Shown here: positions 31,524-41,166 of the stretch, one piece after another
Numbering within the stretch: position 1 is the first letter of the stretch
Layout of the letters: each line of letters starts with the position of its first letter
DNA from: SPCO01 sp964579825
Lineage (GTDB): Bacteria; Chloroflexota; Limnocylindria; Limnocylindrales; CSP1-4
Direction of reading: 5' to 3'
Length of the DNA stretch: 64,000 nucleotides
Assembly: GCA_964579825.1 (NCBI GenBank)
Contig: CAZOHT010000009.1
Span: 41,503-105,502, forward strand
Notes under the pieces: generated by a model
Database searches by the model: none
What the model was told of the DNA's origin: nothing
Seen by the model: the letters and a program-made list of their open reading frames with translations, nothing else
Position numbers and translations under genes: made by a program

Positions 31524-32924
31524 ATGCCCCACGTCGCGACCTCGCCTTCCGACCTGCTTGCCACGCTCGGCGGCCTTGCCCACCTTGACGGTGACCGGCT
31601 GGTCATCGACGACGAGGCAGGCTTCCGTGCCGGCGGCATCCGCGATCTGGCGTGGACGGCCGCGTTCGGCACGGATGACGCCACGACCGAGGTCGCCCAG
31701 TGGCTGGTCTGGGAGGCCAGCCAGGCGCTCGGTGCGCGCTCGGCGAGCATCCAGGCGCTGTACGACGCCCGGGCGCGGGGCGAGGTCTCGGGCTTCACGG
31801 TCCCGGCCATCAACATCCGGGCACAGACCTTCGACATGGCCCGGACCATCTTCGAGACCGCGGCCGCGGACGGCGTCGGCGCCGTCATCCTGGAGCTGGC
31901 CCGGAGCGAGCAGACGTACACGTTCCAGCGACCCATCGACTACGCGACGTCCGTCCTGGCGGGCGCGATCGCCGCGGCCTGGCAAGGTCCCGTCTTCATC
32001 CAGGGCGACCATTACCAGTTCAATGCCAAGAAGTACGCCGCGGATCCGGAGTCGATGACGGAGGAGATCCGGCGCGCCTGCCGGCTGGCGATCGATGCGG
32101 GCTATCGCAACATCGACATCGATTCGTCGACGCTCGTGGACCTGTCGAAGCCGAACGCCGACGAGGAGCAGCGCGAGAACTACACGCGGGCGGCCGAACT
32201 GACCGCCCTGATCCGGTCGCTGGAGGCGGACGGCGTCACCGTCAGCGTCGGCGGTGAGATCGGCGAGGTCGGGACCCAGAATTCGACGGTCGCCGAGCTC
32301 CGCGCCTACCTGGACGGCTACGGTCGCGTGCTCGAGGATCTCGCCCCGGGCGCCCGCGGCATCTCCAAGGTGAGCGTCCAGACCGGCACGAGCCACGGTG
32401 GCGTGCCGCTCCCGGATGGTGGCGTGGCCGAGGTCAAGCTGGACTTCGAGGTCCTGCGCGAACTCGGTGTCGTGGCGCGCGCGTATGGCCTGGCCGGAGC
32501 GGTCCAGCACGGGGCGTCCACGCTGCCCGATGCGCTGTTCCACCGGTTCCCTGAAGTGGAGACCGCGGAGATCCACCTCGCGACCGGGTTCCAGAATGCG
32601 CTGTACGAGCATCCGGCCTTCCCGGAGTCGCTCCACCGCGAGATCGAGGCGTGGTGCTTCGCGAACGCGCTCGATGAGCGCAAGGCCGGCCAGACGGACC
32701 AGCAGTTCGTGTACACGACCCGCAAGAAGGCGATCGGCCCGTTCAAGCGCCAGCTCTGGGAGCTCGAGACGAAGGACGCCATCCTGGCCGACCAGGCCCG
32801 CAAGGTGGCGTACCTGTTCCGCGAACTCAAGGTGGACGGCACGCGCGACCTGGTCGACCGGTACGTACAGCCGACCGAGGTCCATCGGCCGCTGCCCGAG
32901 GGGCTCGTCAGCCTCGCTCGCTGA
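31524..32924 (+). CDS. Class II fructose-bisphosphate aldolase family protein
   Basis: 466 residues. Zinc and substrate motifs of class II aldolases are seen: SGFTVPAINIRAQ near residue 93, IQGDHYQFNA, SVGGEIGEVG, SKVSVQTGTSHGG and GAVQHGASTL. They would cleave or form fructose-1,6-bisphosphate or a related ketose. It is longer than typical members (about 300-350), with an extra N-terminal domain of about 75 residues and a C-terminal extension of about 80 (after ALYEHPAFPESL), so a specialised substrate is possible. ATG 31524 is about 10 nt after an AGGAGA ribosome site. Confidence 0.8.
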   Translation: MPHVATSPSDLLATLGGLAHLDGDRLVIDDEAGFRAGGIRDLAWTAAFGTDDATTEVAQWLVWEASQALGARSASIQALYDARARGEVSGFTVPAINIRAQTFDMARTIFETAAADGVGAVILELARSEQTYTFQRPIDYATSVLAGAIAAAWQGPVFIQGDHYQFNAKKYAADPESMTEEIRRACRLAIDAGYRNIDIDSSTLVDLSKPNADEEQRENYTRAAELTALIRSLEADGVTVSVGGEIGEVGTQNSTVAELRAYLDGYGRVLEDLAPGARGISKVSVQTGTSHGGVPLPDGGVAEVKLDFEVLRELGVVARAYGLAGAVQHGASTLPDALFHRFPEVETAEIHLATGFQNALYEHPAFPESLHREIEAWCFANALDERKAGQTDQQFVYTTRKKAIGPFKRQLWELETKDAILADQARKVAYLFRELKVDGTRDLVDRYVQPTEVHRPLPEGLVSLAR

Positions 32925-32985
32925 CCGAGCGCCACGAGGCGCTGATCGCGCCCGGGAGCGCCCGTCTCACCACGAAGAATCGTCG

Positions 32986-33013
32986 TTGACGGCCCGCAAC
33001 GTGGTGCTATCCT
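32986..33013 (+). promoter_or_regulatory. Promoter of APC permease gene
   Basis: TTGACG (32986-32991) and TATCCT (33008-33013) with a 16-bp spacer. A start near 33020 gives a leader of about 108 nt. The same TATCCT -10 occurs in the polyamine operon promoter. Confidence 0.55.
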
Positions 33014-33053
33014 CCCGCGCAAGTCCATCGAGGATCGGAGGGACCCTCGACGG

Positions 33054-33116
33054 ATGAGCCCTCGCGACTCGCGTCACTCCCCAGAGGTCAGTCTCGCACC
33101 GGCGGTGCGGAGGTAG
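33054..33116 (+). CDS. Possible 20-residue upstream ORF of APC permease
   Basis: ATG 33054 to TAG 33116 encodes 20 residues beginning MSPRDSRHSPEV. A GGAGGG site lies about 11 nt upstream. The stop codon overlaps the AGGAGGAG ribosome site of the permease gene, and a small hairpin GCACC-GGC-GGTGC (33096-33108) precedes that site. The arrangement would allow translational coupling. Existence is uncertain given its size. Confidence 0.35.
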   Translation: MSPRDSRHSPEVSLAPAVRR

Positions 33117-33127
33117 GAGGAGAGAAC

Positions 33128-34756
33128 GTGGCGGGATCGGACAGTACCCAGGACGTCGCCGCACGCGACGACGCGCATCTGCGGTCGCTCGGCATCAAGC
33201 CGGAGCTCAAGCGTTCGCTCGGCTTCCTGTCGAACTTCGCGGTGGCCTTCAGCTACATCAGCGTGTCGACAGGCACGTTCACCGTGTTCGCGCTGGCGAT
33301 CGGCGTCGCCGGCCCGATGTTCTTCTGGGCATGGCCCATCGTCATCATCGGCCAGACGTTCGTCGCCCTGAACTTCGCCGAGTTGGCCAGCCACTTCCCG
33401 GTGGCCGGCTCGATCTACCAGTGGTCGAAGCGGTTGTCGCACAAGACATTGGGCTGGTTCACCGGCTGGATCTACTTCTGGGCCGGAGTCCTGACCACGA
33501 CCGCGGTGGCCGTGACGGTCCCGCTCGTCATCGCCGGCATCCACGGTGGCGAGGGGTTCCTCGATTCGGCGGACCCCTCCGGCGTGACGACGATGTACGC
33601 CTTCATCGCGCTCGTCACGCTGGTCGTCACGACCGCGATCAATGCGTTCGGGGTCAAGCTGCTCTCGATCATCAACAACATCGGCGTGGCGACCGAGATC
33701 CTCGGGATGCTCGTGTTCGCCCTGATCCTGCTCATCTTCGCGAACAACCAGAATCCGTCGGTCCTGTTCGACACGTACGGACTCGAGTCACAGGCCGGCG
33801 GCATGTACTTCCCGGTGTTCCTGATCGGGATGTTCATCGCCCTGTTCGTCGTCTACGGGTTCGACACCGCCGGCACGTTCGGCGAGGAGACCCTGGATGC
33901 CGGGCGACAGGCGCCCAAGGGCGTCCTGTCGGCCATCTGGCTGTCGGGCATCATCGGCGCGATCTTCCTGCTGGCGATCATCCTGTCCTTCCAGGACATG
34001 GAGGCAGCGATCGCCGAGGGCCAGGCGTTCGGGTTCCCGATCGCGACCACGCTCATCCAGAACCTGACCCAGGAGCTCGCCTTCGGGATCACGTTCGGCG
34101 AGTTGTACCTGTTCGTCATCCTGGCATCGGTGTTCGTGTGCACCCTGGCGATCCAGGGCGCGACGACGCGGTTGATGTTCTCGATGGGCCGCGACCGCCG
34201 GCTCCCGTTCGGAGGCGTGTGGGCGCACGTCAGCCCGACGTTCCGGACGCCGACATACTCGGCGATCGCCGTCGGCATCCTGGCCGCCATGCCGATCGTC
34301 CTGACCGGCCCGCTCGGTGCGGCAACGATCGCCATCGCCGCGACGGGGATGATCTACCTCAGCTACTTCCTGTGCAACCTGGGCGTCCTGTTCGCCCGAC
34401 GCCACGGGTGGCCGCAGAAGGCCGCGTTCTTCTCGCTCAAGCGTTGGGGCCTGGTCATCAACATCCTGGCCCTCATCTGGGGCGGCCTGATGATCATCAA
34501 CATCGGCCTGTGGATCTGGCCTGAAGCGTTCGGCGTCTTCGGGAACGATCTCCGCGGGCTCACCAACCCGTTCATCAATACCTTCCTGTCGTGGAACGGC
34601 GAGGTCCTGACGGGCCTGCCGGCCATCCCCGTCTTCGAAGCCCTGGTCGGGCTCGTGATCGTCGTCGGCGTGCTGTACTACCTGGTCACCGGCCAGGGTC
34701 GCAAGGCTGACGCCGTCGAGATCGACCCGGCCACCGGCGAGGCGCTGATCGGCTGA
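33128..34756 (+). CDS. APC-family amino acid/polyamine permease
   Basis: 542 residues with about 12 transmembrane segments. The N-terminal LGFLSNFAVAFSYISVSTGTF and GPMFFWAWPIVIIGQTFVALNFAELASHFPVAGSIYQWSKRL (given here in its family context) mark the amino acid-polyamine-organocation superfamily, nearest to the bacterial GABA/choline/amine permease branch. It imports a small amine or amino acid by proton or sodium symport. GTG 33128 follows GGAGGAGAG. A strong 12-bp hairpin lies 22 bp after its stop. The nearby kinase and demethylating dehydrogenase suggest a methylamine or choline-type substrate, by context only. Confidence 0.83.
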   Translation: MAGSDSTQDVAARDDAHLRSLGIKPELKRSLGFLSNFAVAFSYISVSTGTFTVFALAIGVAGPMFFWAWPIVIIGQTFVALNFAELASHFPVAGSIYQWSKRLSHKTLGWFTGWIYFWAGVLTTTAVAVTVPLVIAGIHGGEGFLDSADPSGVTTMYAFIALVTLVVTTAINAFGVKLLSIINNIGVATEILGMLVFALILLIFANNQNPSVLFDTYGLESQAGGMYFPVFLIGMFIALFVVYGFDTAGTFGEETLDAGRQAPKGVLSAIWLSGIIGAIFLLAIILSFQDMEAAIAEGQAFGFPIATTLIQNLTQELAFGITFGELYLFVILASVFVCTLAIQGATTRLMFSMGRDRRLPFGGVWAHVSPTFRTPTYSAIAVGILAAMPIVLTGPLGAATIAIAATGMIYLSYFLCNLGVLFARRHGWPQKAAFFSLKRWGLVINILALIWGGLMIINIGLWIWPEAFGVFGNDLRGLTNPFINTFLSWNGEVLTGLPAIPVFEALVGLVIVVGVLYYLVTGQGRKADAVEIDPATGEALIG

Positions 34757-34778
34757 CAGCTGTCACTCAGTCGGACCT

Positions 34779-34808
34779 GGCGGCGCGGCGAGCGATCGCC
34801 GCGCCGCC
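34779..34808. terminator. GC hairpin after permease gene
   Basis: A perfect 12-bp inverted repeat (34779-34790 with 34797-34808) around the loop AGCGAT lies 22 bp after the permease stop. No U-run follows, so it may act as a Rho-independent-like barrier or an mRNA end protector. Confidence 0.5.
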
Positions 34809-34833
34809 GCATGTCGGGGAGCACGAGGCATGG

Positions 34834-35778
34834 ATGACTGACGAGGACGACGTCCTGCGCGGACCCCTGCGCGACGACCTGGTCGCCGCGATGCAGCGCA
34901 TCCCGGAGATCGCCGGACGCGACCTCACCCTGACCGCGCTGTCGGGCGGCATCACGAACCGCAACTTCCTCGTGGTCGCGTCGGGGACCACGGAGCGCTG
35001 GGTCATCCGCCTGGCCGGCAATGACACGTACCTCCTGGGGATCAGCCGGGAGGTGGAGCACGCCGCGACCGTCGCGGCGGCCGGCGTGGGCGTCGGTCCG
35101 GAGGTGACCGCGTTCATCCGGCCGGAGGGCTACCTCGTCACCCGGTTCATCGTGGGGTCGCCCGTGTCGGACGAGACCGTCCGCCGGCCGGAGACCCTGC
35201 GACGGGTCGCCGATTCCCTCCGTCGGATCCACGACGGCCCGGCGATCCCGGGTCTGTTCATCCCGCTCCGGATCGCGGAGGCGTACCGCGGGCTGGCGGA
35301 GGCGCGCGGCGTCCCGATCCCGCGCGAGTACGACGTCGCGGCCGCGGTCGGTCGCCGGATCGAGCTGGCGTGCCTGAGCGCGCCGCTGCCGATGCGCCCC
35401 TGTCACAACGACCTGCTGAACGCGAACTTCATCGACGATGGGACCCGGATCCGGATCGTGGACTGGGAGTACGCCGGCATGGGCGATCCGTTCTTCGACC
35501 TCGGGAACTTCAGCATCAACCACGACCTGACGCCGGATCAGGACGAGACGCTCCTGGCGGCATATGACGGCTCGGTCCGGCGCGATCGCCTGGCTCGACT
35601 CACGCTCATGCGAGTCGTCTCGGACATGCGCGAGGCGATGTGGGGCGTCCTCCAGCAGGGGATCAGCACGCTCGATGTCGACTTCGTCGCGTACGCCGGC
35701 GAGCACTTCGACCGACTCCTGGCCAATGCGTCCACGCCGTCCTTCGAACGAGCGCTTCGCGAGGCGGCCCCGGACTGA
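34834..35778 (+). CDS. Choline/ethanolamine kinase-like phosphotransferase A
   Basis: 314 residues of the aminoglycoside phosphotransferase/choline kinase fold. ALSGGITNRNFLV at 35-47 is the nucleotide loop, the catalytic loop is CHNDLLNANF (D193), and the metal-binding Asp is D210 in IVDWEYAGMGDP. The GGITNRN and VDWEYAG wording is typical of LicA/choline kinase-like enzymes. A second copy is at 40270-41166. Substrate probably choline, ethanolamine or another small alcohol. ATG 34834, weak ribosome site. Confidence 0.82.
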   Translation: MTDEDDVLRGPLRDDLVAAMQRIPEIAGRDLTLTALSGGITNRNFLVVASGTTERWVIRLAGNDTYLLGISREVEHAATVAAAGVGVGPEVTAFIRPEGYLVTRFIVGSPVSDETVRRPETLRRVADSLRRIHDGPAIPGLFIPLRIAEAYRGLAEARGVPIPREYDVAAAVGRRIELACLSAPLPMRPCHNDLLNANFIDDGTRIRIVDWEYAGMGDPFFDLGNFSINHDLTPDQDETLLAAYDGSVRRDRLARLTLMRVVSDMREAMWGVLQQGISTLDVDFVAYAGEHFDRLLANASTPSFERALREAAPD

Positions 35779-35794
35779 CCGGGGGCCGGTCCGC

Positions 35795-35800
35795 TAGGCT
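35795..35800 (+). promoter_or_regulatory. Leaderless-type -10 hexamer
   Basis: TAGGCT ends 6 nt before the GTG start at 35807 with no ribosome site between. Confidence 0.35.
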
Positions 35801-35806
35801 GCGGAC

Positions 35807-36895
35807 GTGACCGAACCGAGCCAGCCGGAGACCGTCGAACCGGCAGCGCCCGCTCCACCCACGGCGCCCGACGACCGCCGCGCGCGCCAGGTCGCGCTGG
35901 GGTTCATGGCGTTCATCGCGACCGGGCTGATCCTCATCGGGTTGAGCGCCGTCGTCCGCCAGGCGGGCTCCGGCGAGCCGGCACCCACCGTCGAGTCCGG
36001 TTCGAGCGCCCCGGTCGCCGGCGCATCGGGTGGGGGCGCGTCGGTCGACCCCGGCTCATCGGCTTCGGGCGGGCCGTCCTCGGCGCCATCGACGCCGAGC
36101 GGCGACCCGGTCCTCATCGGTGCCGGCGACATCGCCGACTGCTCGCGCGAGGCGGACACAGCCACCGCCGCCCTGCTGGCGGGGCAGCCCGGGATCGTCT
36201 TCACCGCGGGCGACAACGTCTACCCGAGCGGGAGCGCGACCCAGTTCGACGAGTGCTACGGCCCGACCTGGGGCCGTGAGCTCGCGCGCACCCGCCCGGT
36301 CCCGGGCAACCACGATCACGAGTCGGCCGGGCTGGCCGGCTATCTGGGTTACTTCGGCGAGGCCGCCGCCCCGGACGGGACCGTCTGGTATTCGTACGAC
36401 GTGGGGGCCTGGCACGTGATCGCGCTCGACAGCTCGTGCGCGCTCGCCGGCGGCTGCGACCCGGACTCGCCGCAGGGGCGCTGGCTGGCGGCCGATCTGG
36501 CGGCCTCGGATGCGCGTTGCACGCTGGCGATCTGGCACCACCCGCGGTTCAGCTCCGGGGAGCACGGCAACGACCCGTCAGTGGCCCCGTTCTGGGAGGC
36601 GCTGTACTCGTCCGGGGCGGACGTCATCGTCAACGGCCACGACCACGACTACGAGCGGTTCGCACCGCAGACGCCGCAGGGTGCCCCGGATCCGACGGGA
36701 GGGATCCGCCAGTTCGTCGTCGGGACCGGCGGCGCGGAGCTGCGCCCGTTCGGTGACCAGGCCGCCAACAGCGAGCTCCGCGCCGCCGGCTACTTCGGGG
36801 TCCTGCGCCTGGTCCTGCACGACGCCAGCTACGAATGGTCCTTCCTGACGACGTCCGGCATCGTCCTCGACGCCGGCAACACGAACTGCCACTGA
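35807..36895 (+). CDS. Membrane-anchored metallophosphoesterase
   Basis: 362 residues. A single transmembrane helix (about 30-50, VALGFMAFIATGLILIGLSAV) and a Ser/Gly/Pro-rich spacer precede a calcineurin-like phosphoesterase domain. Metal motifs: GAGDIADC, TAGDNVY, GNHDHE, WHHPRFS and VNGHDHDYER. The GHDHDYER ending is typical of purple-acid-phosphatase-like enzymes acting on phosphomonoesters outside the cell. Its stop overlaps the next start by one base (TGATG). Confidence 0.87.
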   Translation: MTEPSQPETVEPAAPAPPTAPDDRRARQVALGFMAFIATGLILIGLSAVVRQAGSGEPAPTVESGSSAPVAGASGGGASVDPGSSASGGPSSAPSTPSGDPVLIGAGDIADCSREADTATAALLAGQPGIVFTAGDNVYPSGSATQFDECYGPTWGRELARTRPVPGNHDHESAGLAGYLGYFGEAAAPDGTVWYSYDVGAWHVIALDSSCALAGGCDPDSPQGRWLAADLAASDARCTLAIWHHPRFSSGEHGNDPSVAPFWEALYSSGADVIVNGHDHDYERFAPQTPQGAPDPTGGIRQFVVGTGGAELRPFGDQAANSELRAAGYFGVLRLVLHDASYEWSFLTTSGIVLDAGNTNCH

Positions 36896-39333
36896 TGGCG
36901 GACCAGGCGCGGGTCGTCGTCATCGGCGGTGGGATCACCGGGTGCAGCGTCGCGTACCACCTGGCTCTCGCCGGCTGGACGGACGTCCTGCTCGTCGAGA
37001 AGGCGACGCTCACCGCCGGCTCCACCTGCCAGGCGGCCGGGCTCGTGACCGCGCTCAACCCGTCGGCCACGATGATGGCGTTCCGTCGCTACAGCATCGA
37101 GCTGTATGGGCGTCTCGGTGTGTTCGAGGCCGTCGGCAGCCTGCGCCTGGCATCGAGTCAGGATCAGCTGCGGGAGCTGGAGCGGACCGCGAGCCGGGCG
37201 CGCGGCATCGGCCTGGACGCAGGCGTCATCGGTCCGGAGGAGGCCCGACGGCTCATGCCGGCCGCCTCGCCGGACGCCCTGTACGGCGCGGTCCACCTCG
37301 TCGGCGACGGGCATCTCGATCCGCACGGGGCGACCCACGCGGTCGCCGACGCCGCACGGTCGCTCGGCGTCCGGGTCCGGACCGGCGTACGGGTCACCGG
37401 GTTCACGCTGTCGCCCCGCCGTGAGGTGACCCACGTCGAGACGGACGCGGGACCCATCGCGACCGAGATCGTGGTCAACGCCGCCGGGATCTGGGCGCCG
37501 CAGATCGCGGCCATGGTCGGTGGGTTCGTGCCCTCCACGCCCGTCGATCACCAGCACATCGCGCTCAAGGCGGTCCCAGGTGCCGAGCTGCCGCGCGACA
37601 TGCCGTGCTTCCGCGATCCGGACAACCTTGTCTACGGCAAGAGCGAGCACGGCGGGATGGTCTTCGGCGGGTACGAGACCGATCCCGTCTCGCGCTGGGA
37701 GGACGGCGTCCCGTGGGAGCATGCCGCGCAGATCCTGCCGCCGGACTACGAGCGCTTCGCGCCACTGATGGCCGGCGCGATCCGACGGTTCCCGTTCCTC
37801 GCCGACGCGGAGGCCATCCGCCTGGTCTGCCATCCGGACGCGATGACCCCGGACGCGAACCCGCTCCTGGGCCCGATCCCCGGGGTCCGCGGATTCTGGA
37901 TGGCCGCCGGACTGTCGCTCAACGGGTTCGGTGGTGGTGGTGGGATCGGGCGGGCGCTGGCCGGCTGGATCACGACCGGCGACCCGGGCGTGGACGTCGG
38001 GCCGTACCGGGCGTGGCGGTTCGCCGACACGTACCGCGATCCCGGGTTCGCGGCCGGGTTGGCCCGCGAGACGTATGCGGACTACTACCGGCTCCGCTAT
38101 CCGTTCGACGCGGACCTGGCGGGTCGGCCGCGGCGGCTCTCCCCGCTGCACGGGCGGCTCCAGGAGGCCGGGGCCGTCTTCGGGACGAAGGCGGGCTGGG
38201 AGCGGGCGGACCACCACGATCCCGGGCGGCCCTGGCGTCGGGCGGGTCGGGATCAGGCGGCCTACGGCTGGACGCGACCACCCTGGGCGGACCGGGTGGC
38301 CTCGGAGGTCCGGGCCGTCCGCGAGCGGTGCGGCCTGATCGACCTGACCTCGTTCGGCAAGATCGCCGTCGAGGGTCCCGGCGCGCTCGGCCTGCTCCAG
38401 CGGGTCTCGGCCAACGACATCGATCGTCCGGCCGGGTCCATCGTCTACACGCCGTGGTGCGACGAGCGCGGCGGCATGGTCGCGGACGTCACGGTCACGC
38501 GGCTCGGGGAGACCTCGTTCCGGGTCATCACCGGAGCCGGCTCCGTCGCGTCCGACCTCGCCTGGTTGACCGCCAACACGCCGCCGGGCACGGCCGTCCG
38601 GCTGGCCGACGTGAGCGGCGCGTTCGCGACGATCGGCCTGTGGGGACCGCGGGCTCGCGACATCGTGGCCGTCGCGTCACCCGACGAGGTCTCGGACGGC
38701 GCCCTGCCGCTCCGGAGCGCCGGGGCCATCCGGATCGCGGGGGCGACCGTGCTGGCGTCGCGGATCAGTTACGCGGGTGAGCTCGGCTGGGAGCTCACGA
38801 CGGACCCGGCGTCGGCCGTCCTGGTCTGGGATGCGTTGCGCGGGGCGTCGGACACGGTGGAGGCCGGCCTGGAGCCATTCGGCTACCGGGCGCTGGATGC
38901 CCTCCGGATCGAGAAGGGCTACCGCTACTACGGGACCGACATGACGATGCTTGACACGCCGTACGACGTCGGTCTCGGTGCGATGGTGGGGCTCGTGCGC
39001 GCGCCGTTCATCGGGTCCGACGCCCTCGCGCGGGCGCGCGACGCCGCGCGGGCGGGCATCGGTCGACGCCTCCGGACCGTCCGGTTCGCCGACGACGGGA
39101 CGTACCAGCCGGTCTACGGCGGCGAAGCGGTCCGCCTGGGTGGCCAGGTCGTGGGGCGTCTGCGCAGCGTGGCTCACGCCCCGACCGTGGGTTCGACGGT
39201 CGGCTACGTGTCCCTCGACCGGTCCGTGGCCGAGGGAGCGACGCTCGAGGTGGATGTCCTCGACCGACGGATCGCCGCGGTCGTCACGGCGGATACGCTG
39301 GTGGACCCCGACGGATCGCGGCTGCGCGGCTAG
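36895..39333 (+). CDS. FAD oxidoreductase-GcvT (dimethylglycine/sarcosine dehydrogenase-like) A
   Basis: 812 residues. The N-terminal DAO-type FAD domain starts VVVIGGGITGCSVAYHLA (7-24) and contains GCS-like and FWMAAGLSLNGFGGGGG segments. From about residue 440 an aminomethyltransferase (GcvT) domain follows, with LIDLTSFGKIAVEGPGA and ending in a GcvT C-terminal barrel. Such enzymes demethylate dimethylglycine or sarcosine and pass the one-carbon unit to tetrahydrofolate. In dimethylglycine dehydrogenases a His in GSTxHAAGL binds FAD covalently; here the site is GSTCQAAGL (Q46), so FAD is probably non-covalent. One-base overlap with the phosphoesterase gene. Confidence 0.86.
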   Translation: MADQARVVVIGGGITGCSVAYHLALAGWTDVLLVEKATLTAGSTCQAAGLVTALNPSATMMAFRRYSIELYGRLGVFEAVGSLRLASSQDQLRELERTASRARGIGLDAGVIGPEEARRLMPAASPDALYGAVHLVGDGHLDPHGATHAVADAARSLGVRVRTGVRVTGFTLSPRREVTHVETDAGPIATEIVVNAAGIWAPQIAAMVGGFVPSTPVDHQHIALKAVPGAELPRDMPCFRDPDNLVYGKSEHGGMVFGGYETDPVSRWEDGVPWEHAAQILPPDYERFAPLMAGAIRRFPFLADAEAIRLVCHPDAMTPDANPLLGPIPGVRGFWMAAGLSLNGFGGGGGIGRALAGWITTGDPGVDVGPYRAWRFADTYRDPGFAAGLARETYADYYRLRYPFDADLAGRPRRLSPLHGRLQEAGAVFGTKAGWERADHHDPGRPWRRAGRDQAAYGWTRPPWADRVASEVRAVRERCGLIDLTSFGKIAVEGPGALGLLQRVSANDIDRPAGSIVYTPWCDERGGMVADVTVTRLGETSFRVITGAGSVASDLAWLTANTPPGTAVRLADVSGAFATIGLWGPRARDIVAVASPDEVSDGALPLRSAGAIRIAGATVLASRISYAGELGWELTTDPASAVLVWDALRGASDTVEAGLEPFGYRALDALRIEKGYRYYGTDMTMLDTPYDVGLGAMVGLVRAPFIGSDALARARDAARAGIGRRLRTVRFADDGTYQPVYGGEAVRLGGQVVGRLRSVAHAPTVGSTVGYVSLDRSVAEGATLEVDVLDRRIAAVVTADTLVDPDGSRLRG

Positions 39334-39377
39334 CCGGCTCGACCCAGGGTCGGCTGCGTGCATGGGCGCCGGCGTCC

Positions 39378-40268
39378 TCACTCGACGATGGAGCGGATCC
39401 AGCGGGTGAGCGTCGGGAGATGATCGCGATGGAGCCTCGGCGGCTCGCCGACCCGGATCCGGTGGTCGCCGCCGTCGAAGACTTCGACGCGCAGGCCGCC
39501 GGGCCGGCCTGCCCGGGCGGCGACGAACACGGCGACGCTAGCGTCCACCGGCACGATCGGATCGGCGCCGCCGAACAGGGCGAGGACGGGGCAGCGGATC
39601 CGCTCGAGCGCGTCGCGCGGGTCGTGGTCCAGCCACTGGCGAGCGAGCTCGAGCTCGCTCGCGTCGGCCGGCGACCCGTCCGCGAGGCCGGCGTCCGTCG
39701 CAGCGCGCTGCACGACATCGAACGATCCGCCCGCCCGGACCAGCCCGACGATCCGGTCGTAGGCGCGCAGCGCCGCCTCGATCTCGCCGGGCGACGACCC
39801 GGCCGCTCGAAGGTGGATCTCCGTCGCGTAGCGGCCCTGCTGCGCCCAGGTGACGCCCGGCCCCGAGTTCGTGACCACGAAGGCGATCGTCTCGTCCGCG
39901 GCGGCGACGTCGAGGACGACCCAGCCGCCCTGGCTGTGCCCGAACAGCCCGAGCGGGCTCGCGGCGACCGACGCCTCCTGGCGGACCCGGGCCAGCTGGG
40001 CGGCGACGTCGCCCGCCTGCCGGGCGGGATCCGTGTCGCGCCAGTCGCCCTCGGAGCCACCGACGCCACGCTTGTCGAACGAGGCGACGGCGATGCCGGC
40101 CGCCAGCAGCCCGTCCCGGATGGGCGGGAAGTACGTGTCGTTGTCGCGGTGGGTCGGGCCGGAACCCGGGACCATCACGATCGCGGCGATCGGCGGGCCA
40201 TCGGGCAGGTAGAGGGTGCCGGCAAGCCGTGGCTCGTCGCTCGTGCGGAGCTCGGACGTGGTGGGCAT
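39378..40268 (-). CDS. Alpha/beta hydrolase
   Basis: 296 residues. The fold is shown by IVMVPGSGPTHRDND near residue 33 (oxyanion region), ASFDKRGVGGSEGD, the nucleophile elbow LFGHSQGGWV and the late PVLALFGGADPIVPVD with an Asp, then DGGDHRI with the catalytic His. Carboxylesterase-like activity is likely; substrate unknown. It starts 1 bp after the stop of the upstream phosphotransferase gene, so the two are coupled. Confidence 0.84.
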   Translation of the reverse strand: MPTTSELRTSDEPRLAGTLYLPDGPPIAAIVMVPGSGPTHRDNDTYFPPIRDGLLAAGIAVASFDKRGVGGSEGDWRDTDPARQAGDVAAQLARVRQEASVAASPLGLFGHSQGGWVVLDVAAADETIAFVVTNSGPGVTWAQQGRYATEIHLRAAGSSPGEIEAALRAYDRIVGLVRAGGSFDVVQRAATDAGLADGSPADASELELARQWLDHDPRDALERIRCPVLALFGGADPIVPVDASVAVFVAARAGRPGGLRVEVFDGGDHRIRVGEPPRLHRDHLPTLTRWIRSIVE

Positions 40269-40269
40269 C

Positions 40270-41166
40270 TCAGACCGCGTCCAGCCAGCCCTCGAACTCC
40301 GGGCCGTCGAGCATCGCGCTCGCGCGCGCCCAGCGCTCCTCCGCCCATCCGGCGAAGTCGAAGTCGATGCTCGAGATGCGCGCCTGGATGGCCGCCCAGA
40401 GCGTCCAACCGACATCGGACATGATCATCTGGAGGCGCATCCGCGCCAGCAGGGCCGGGGAGGCCTCGCCGAAGTACGCGGCGCACAGTTCGGCGACCTG
40501 GTCATCGTCGAAGCCTTGCTCCTGGGCGGTGTTCCCAAGCTCGAACGCGGGGTCGTTCATCCCGCTGTACTCGAAGTCGACGATCCACAGGCGCGTCCCG
40601 TCGTCGAGGTAGTTCTCGGCGAGCAGGTCGTTGTGGCACGGAACGGGCGCCAGCGGATGCCGGCCGAGCGCCGCCTCGATCCGGGGCAGCAGCGTGCGAT
40701 GGTCGCGGTACCCCGCCGGGATCGGGATGTCCCGCTCGTCCACGAGGGCCAGGTATCGCTCGGACAGGCGGAACATGTCGAACGTGTCCCGGAACGCCGG
40801 GCCGGCGTGCAGCTGCCGCAGGGTGGCCGCGATCCGCGTCGGCATGCCAGGCGCTCCGAGGGAGGCGATGGACATGGTCGTCGCGTCCAGCCACGCCAGG
40901 ACGAAGACGTCCCACGCCGGGATCGCGTGCAGGACCCGTGGCGAGACACCGGCCACGGCCGCGGCCTGGGTGTTGTGGAGCTCGTTGCCACGGTCCACGG
41001 CAAGCAGGTCCGTGGCAGCGCCCGGGATCCGCACGAAATGCGCGACGCCGTCGATGTCGACCCGGTAGTTCGTGTTCGTCAGCCCGGCGGCGATCCGCTC
41101 GGTCCGCGTCTGGCGACCGGCCCACGCCGGGATCGCCGCGATGACCTCGTCGATGGTCGGTGGCAT
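40270..41166 (-). CDS. Choline/ethanolamine kinase-like phosphotransferase B
   Basis: 298 residues, paralogue of the gene at 34834: AAGLTNTNYRVDI (nucleotide loop), CHNDLLAENYL (catalytic loop) and WIVDFEYSGMNDPAFELGN (metal site). ATG 41166 is preceded by GGAGGG. It faces away from the second FAD-GcvT gene, with 78 bp between the starts, and shares a divergent promoter region with it (TAGGCT at 41189-41184 on the minus strand; TACCCT at 41200-41205 on the plus strand). Confidence 0.83.
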   Translation of the reverse strand: MPPTIDEVIAAIPAWAGRQTRTERIAAGLTNTNYRVDIDGVAHFVRIPGAATDLLAVDRGNELHNTQAAAVAGVSPRVLHAIPAWDVFVLAWLDATTMSIASLGAPGMPTRIAATLRQLHAGPAFRDTFDMFRLSERYLALVDERDIPIPAGYRDHRTLLPRIEAALGRHPLAPVPCHNDLLAENYLDDGTRLWIVDFEYSGMNDPAFELGNTAQEQGFDDDQVAELCAAYFGEASPALLARMRLQMIMSDVGWTLWAAIQARISSIDFDFAGWAEERWARASAMLDGPEFEGWLDAV

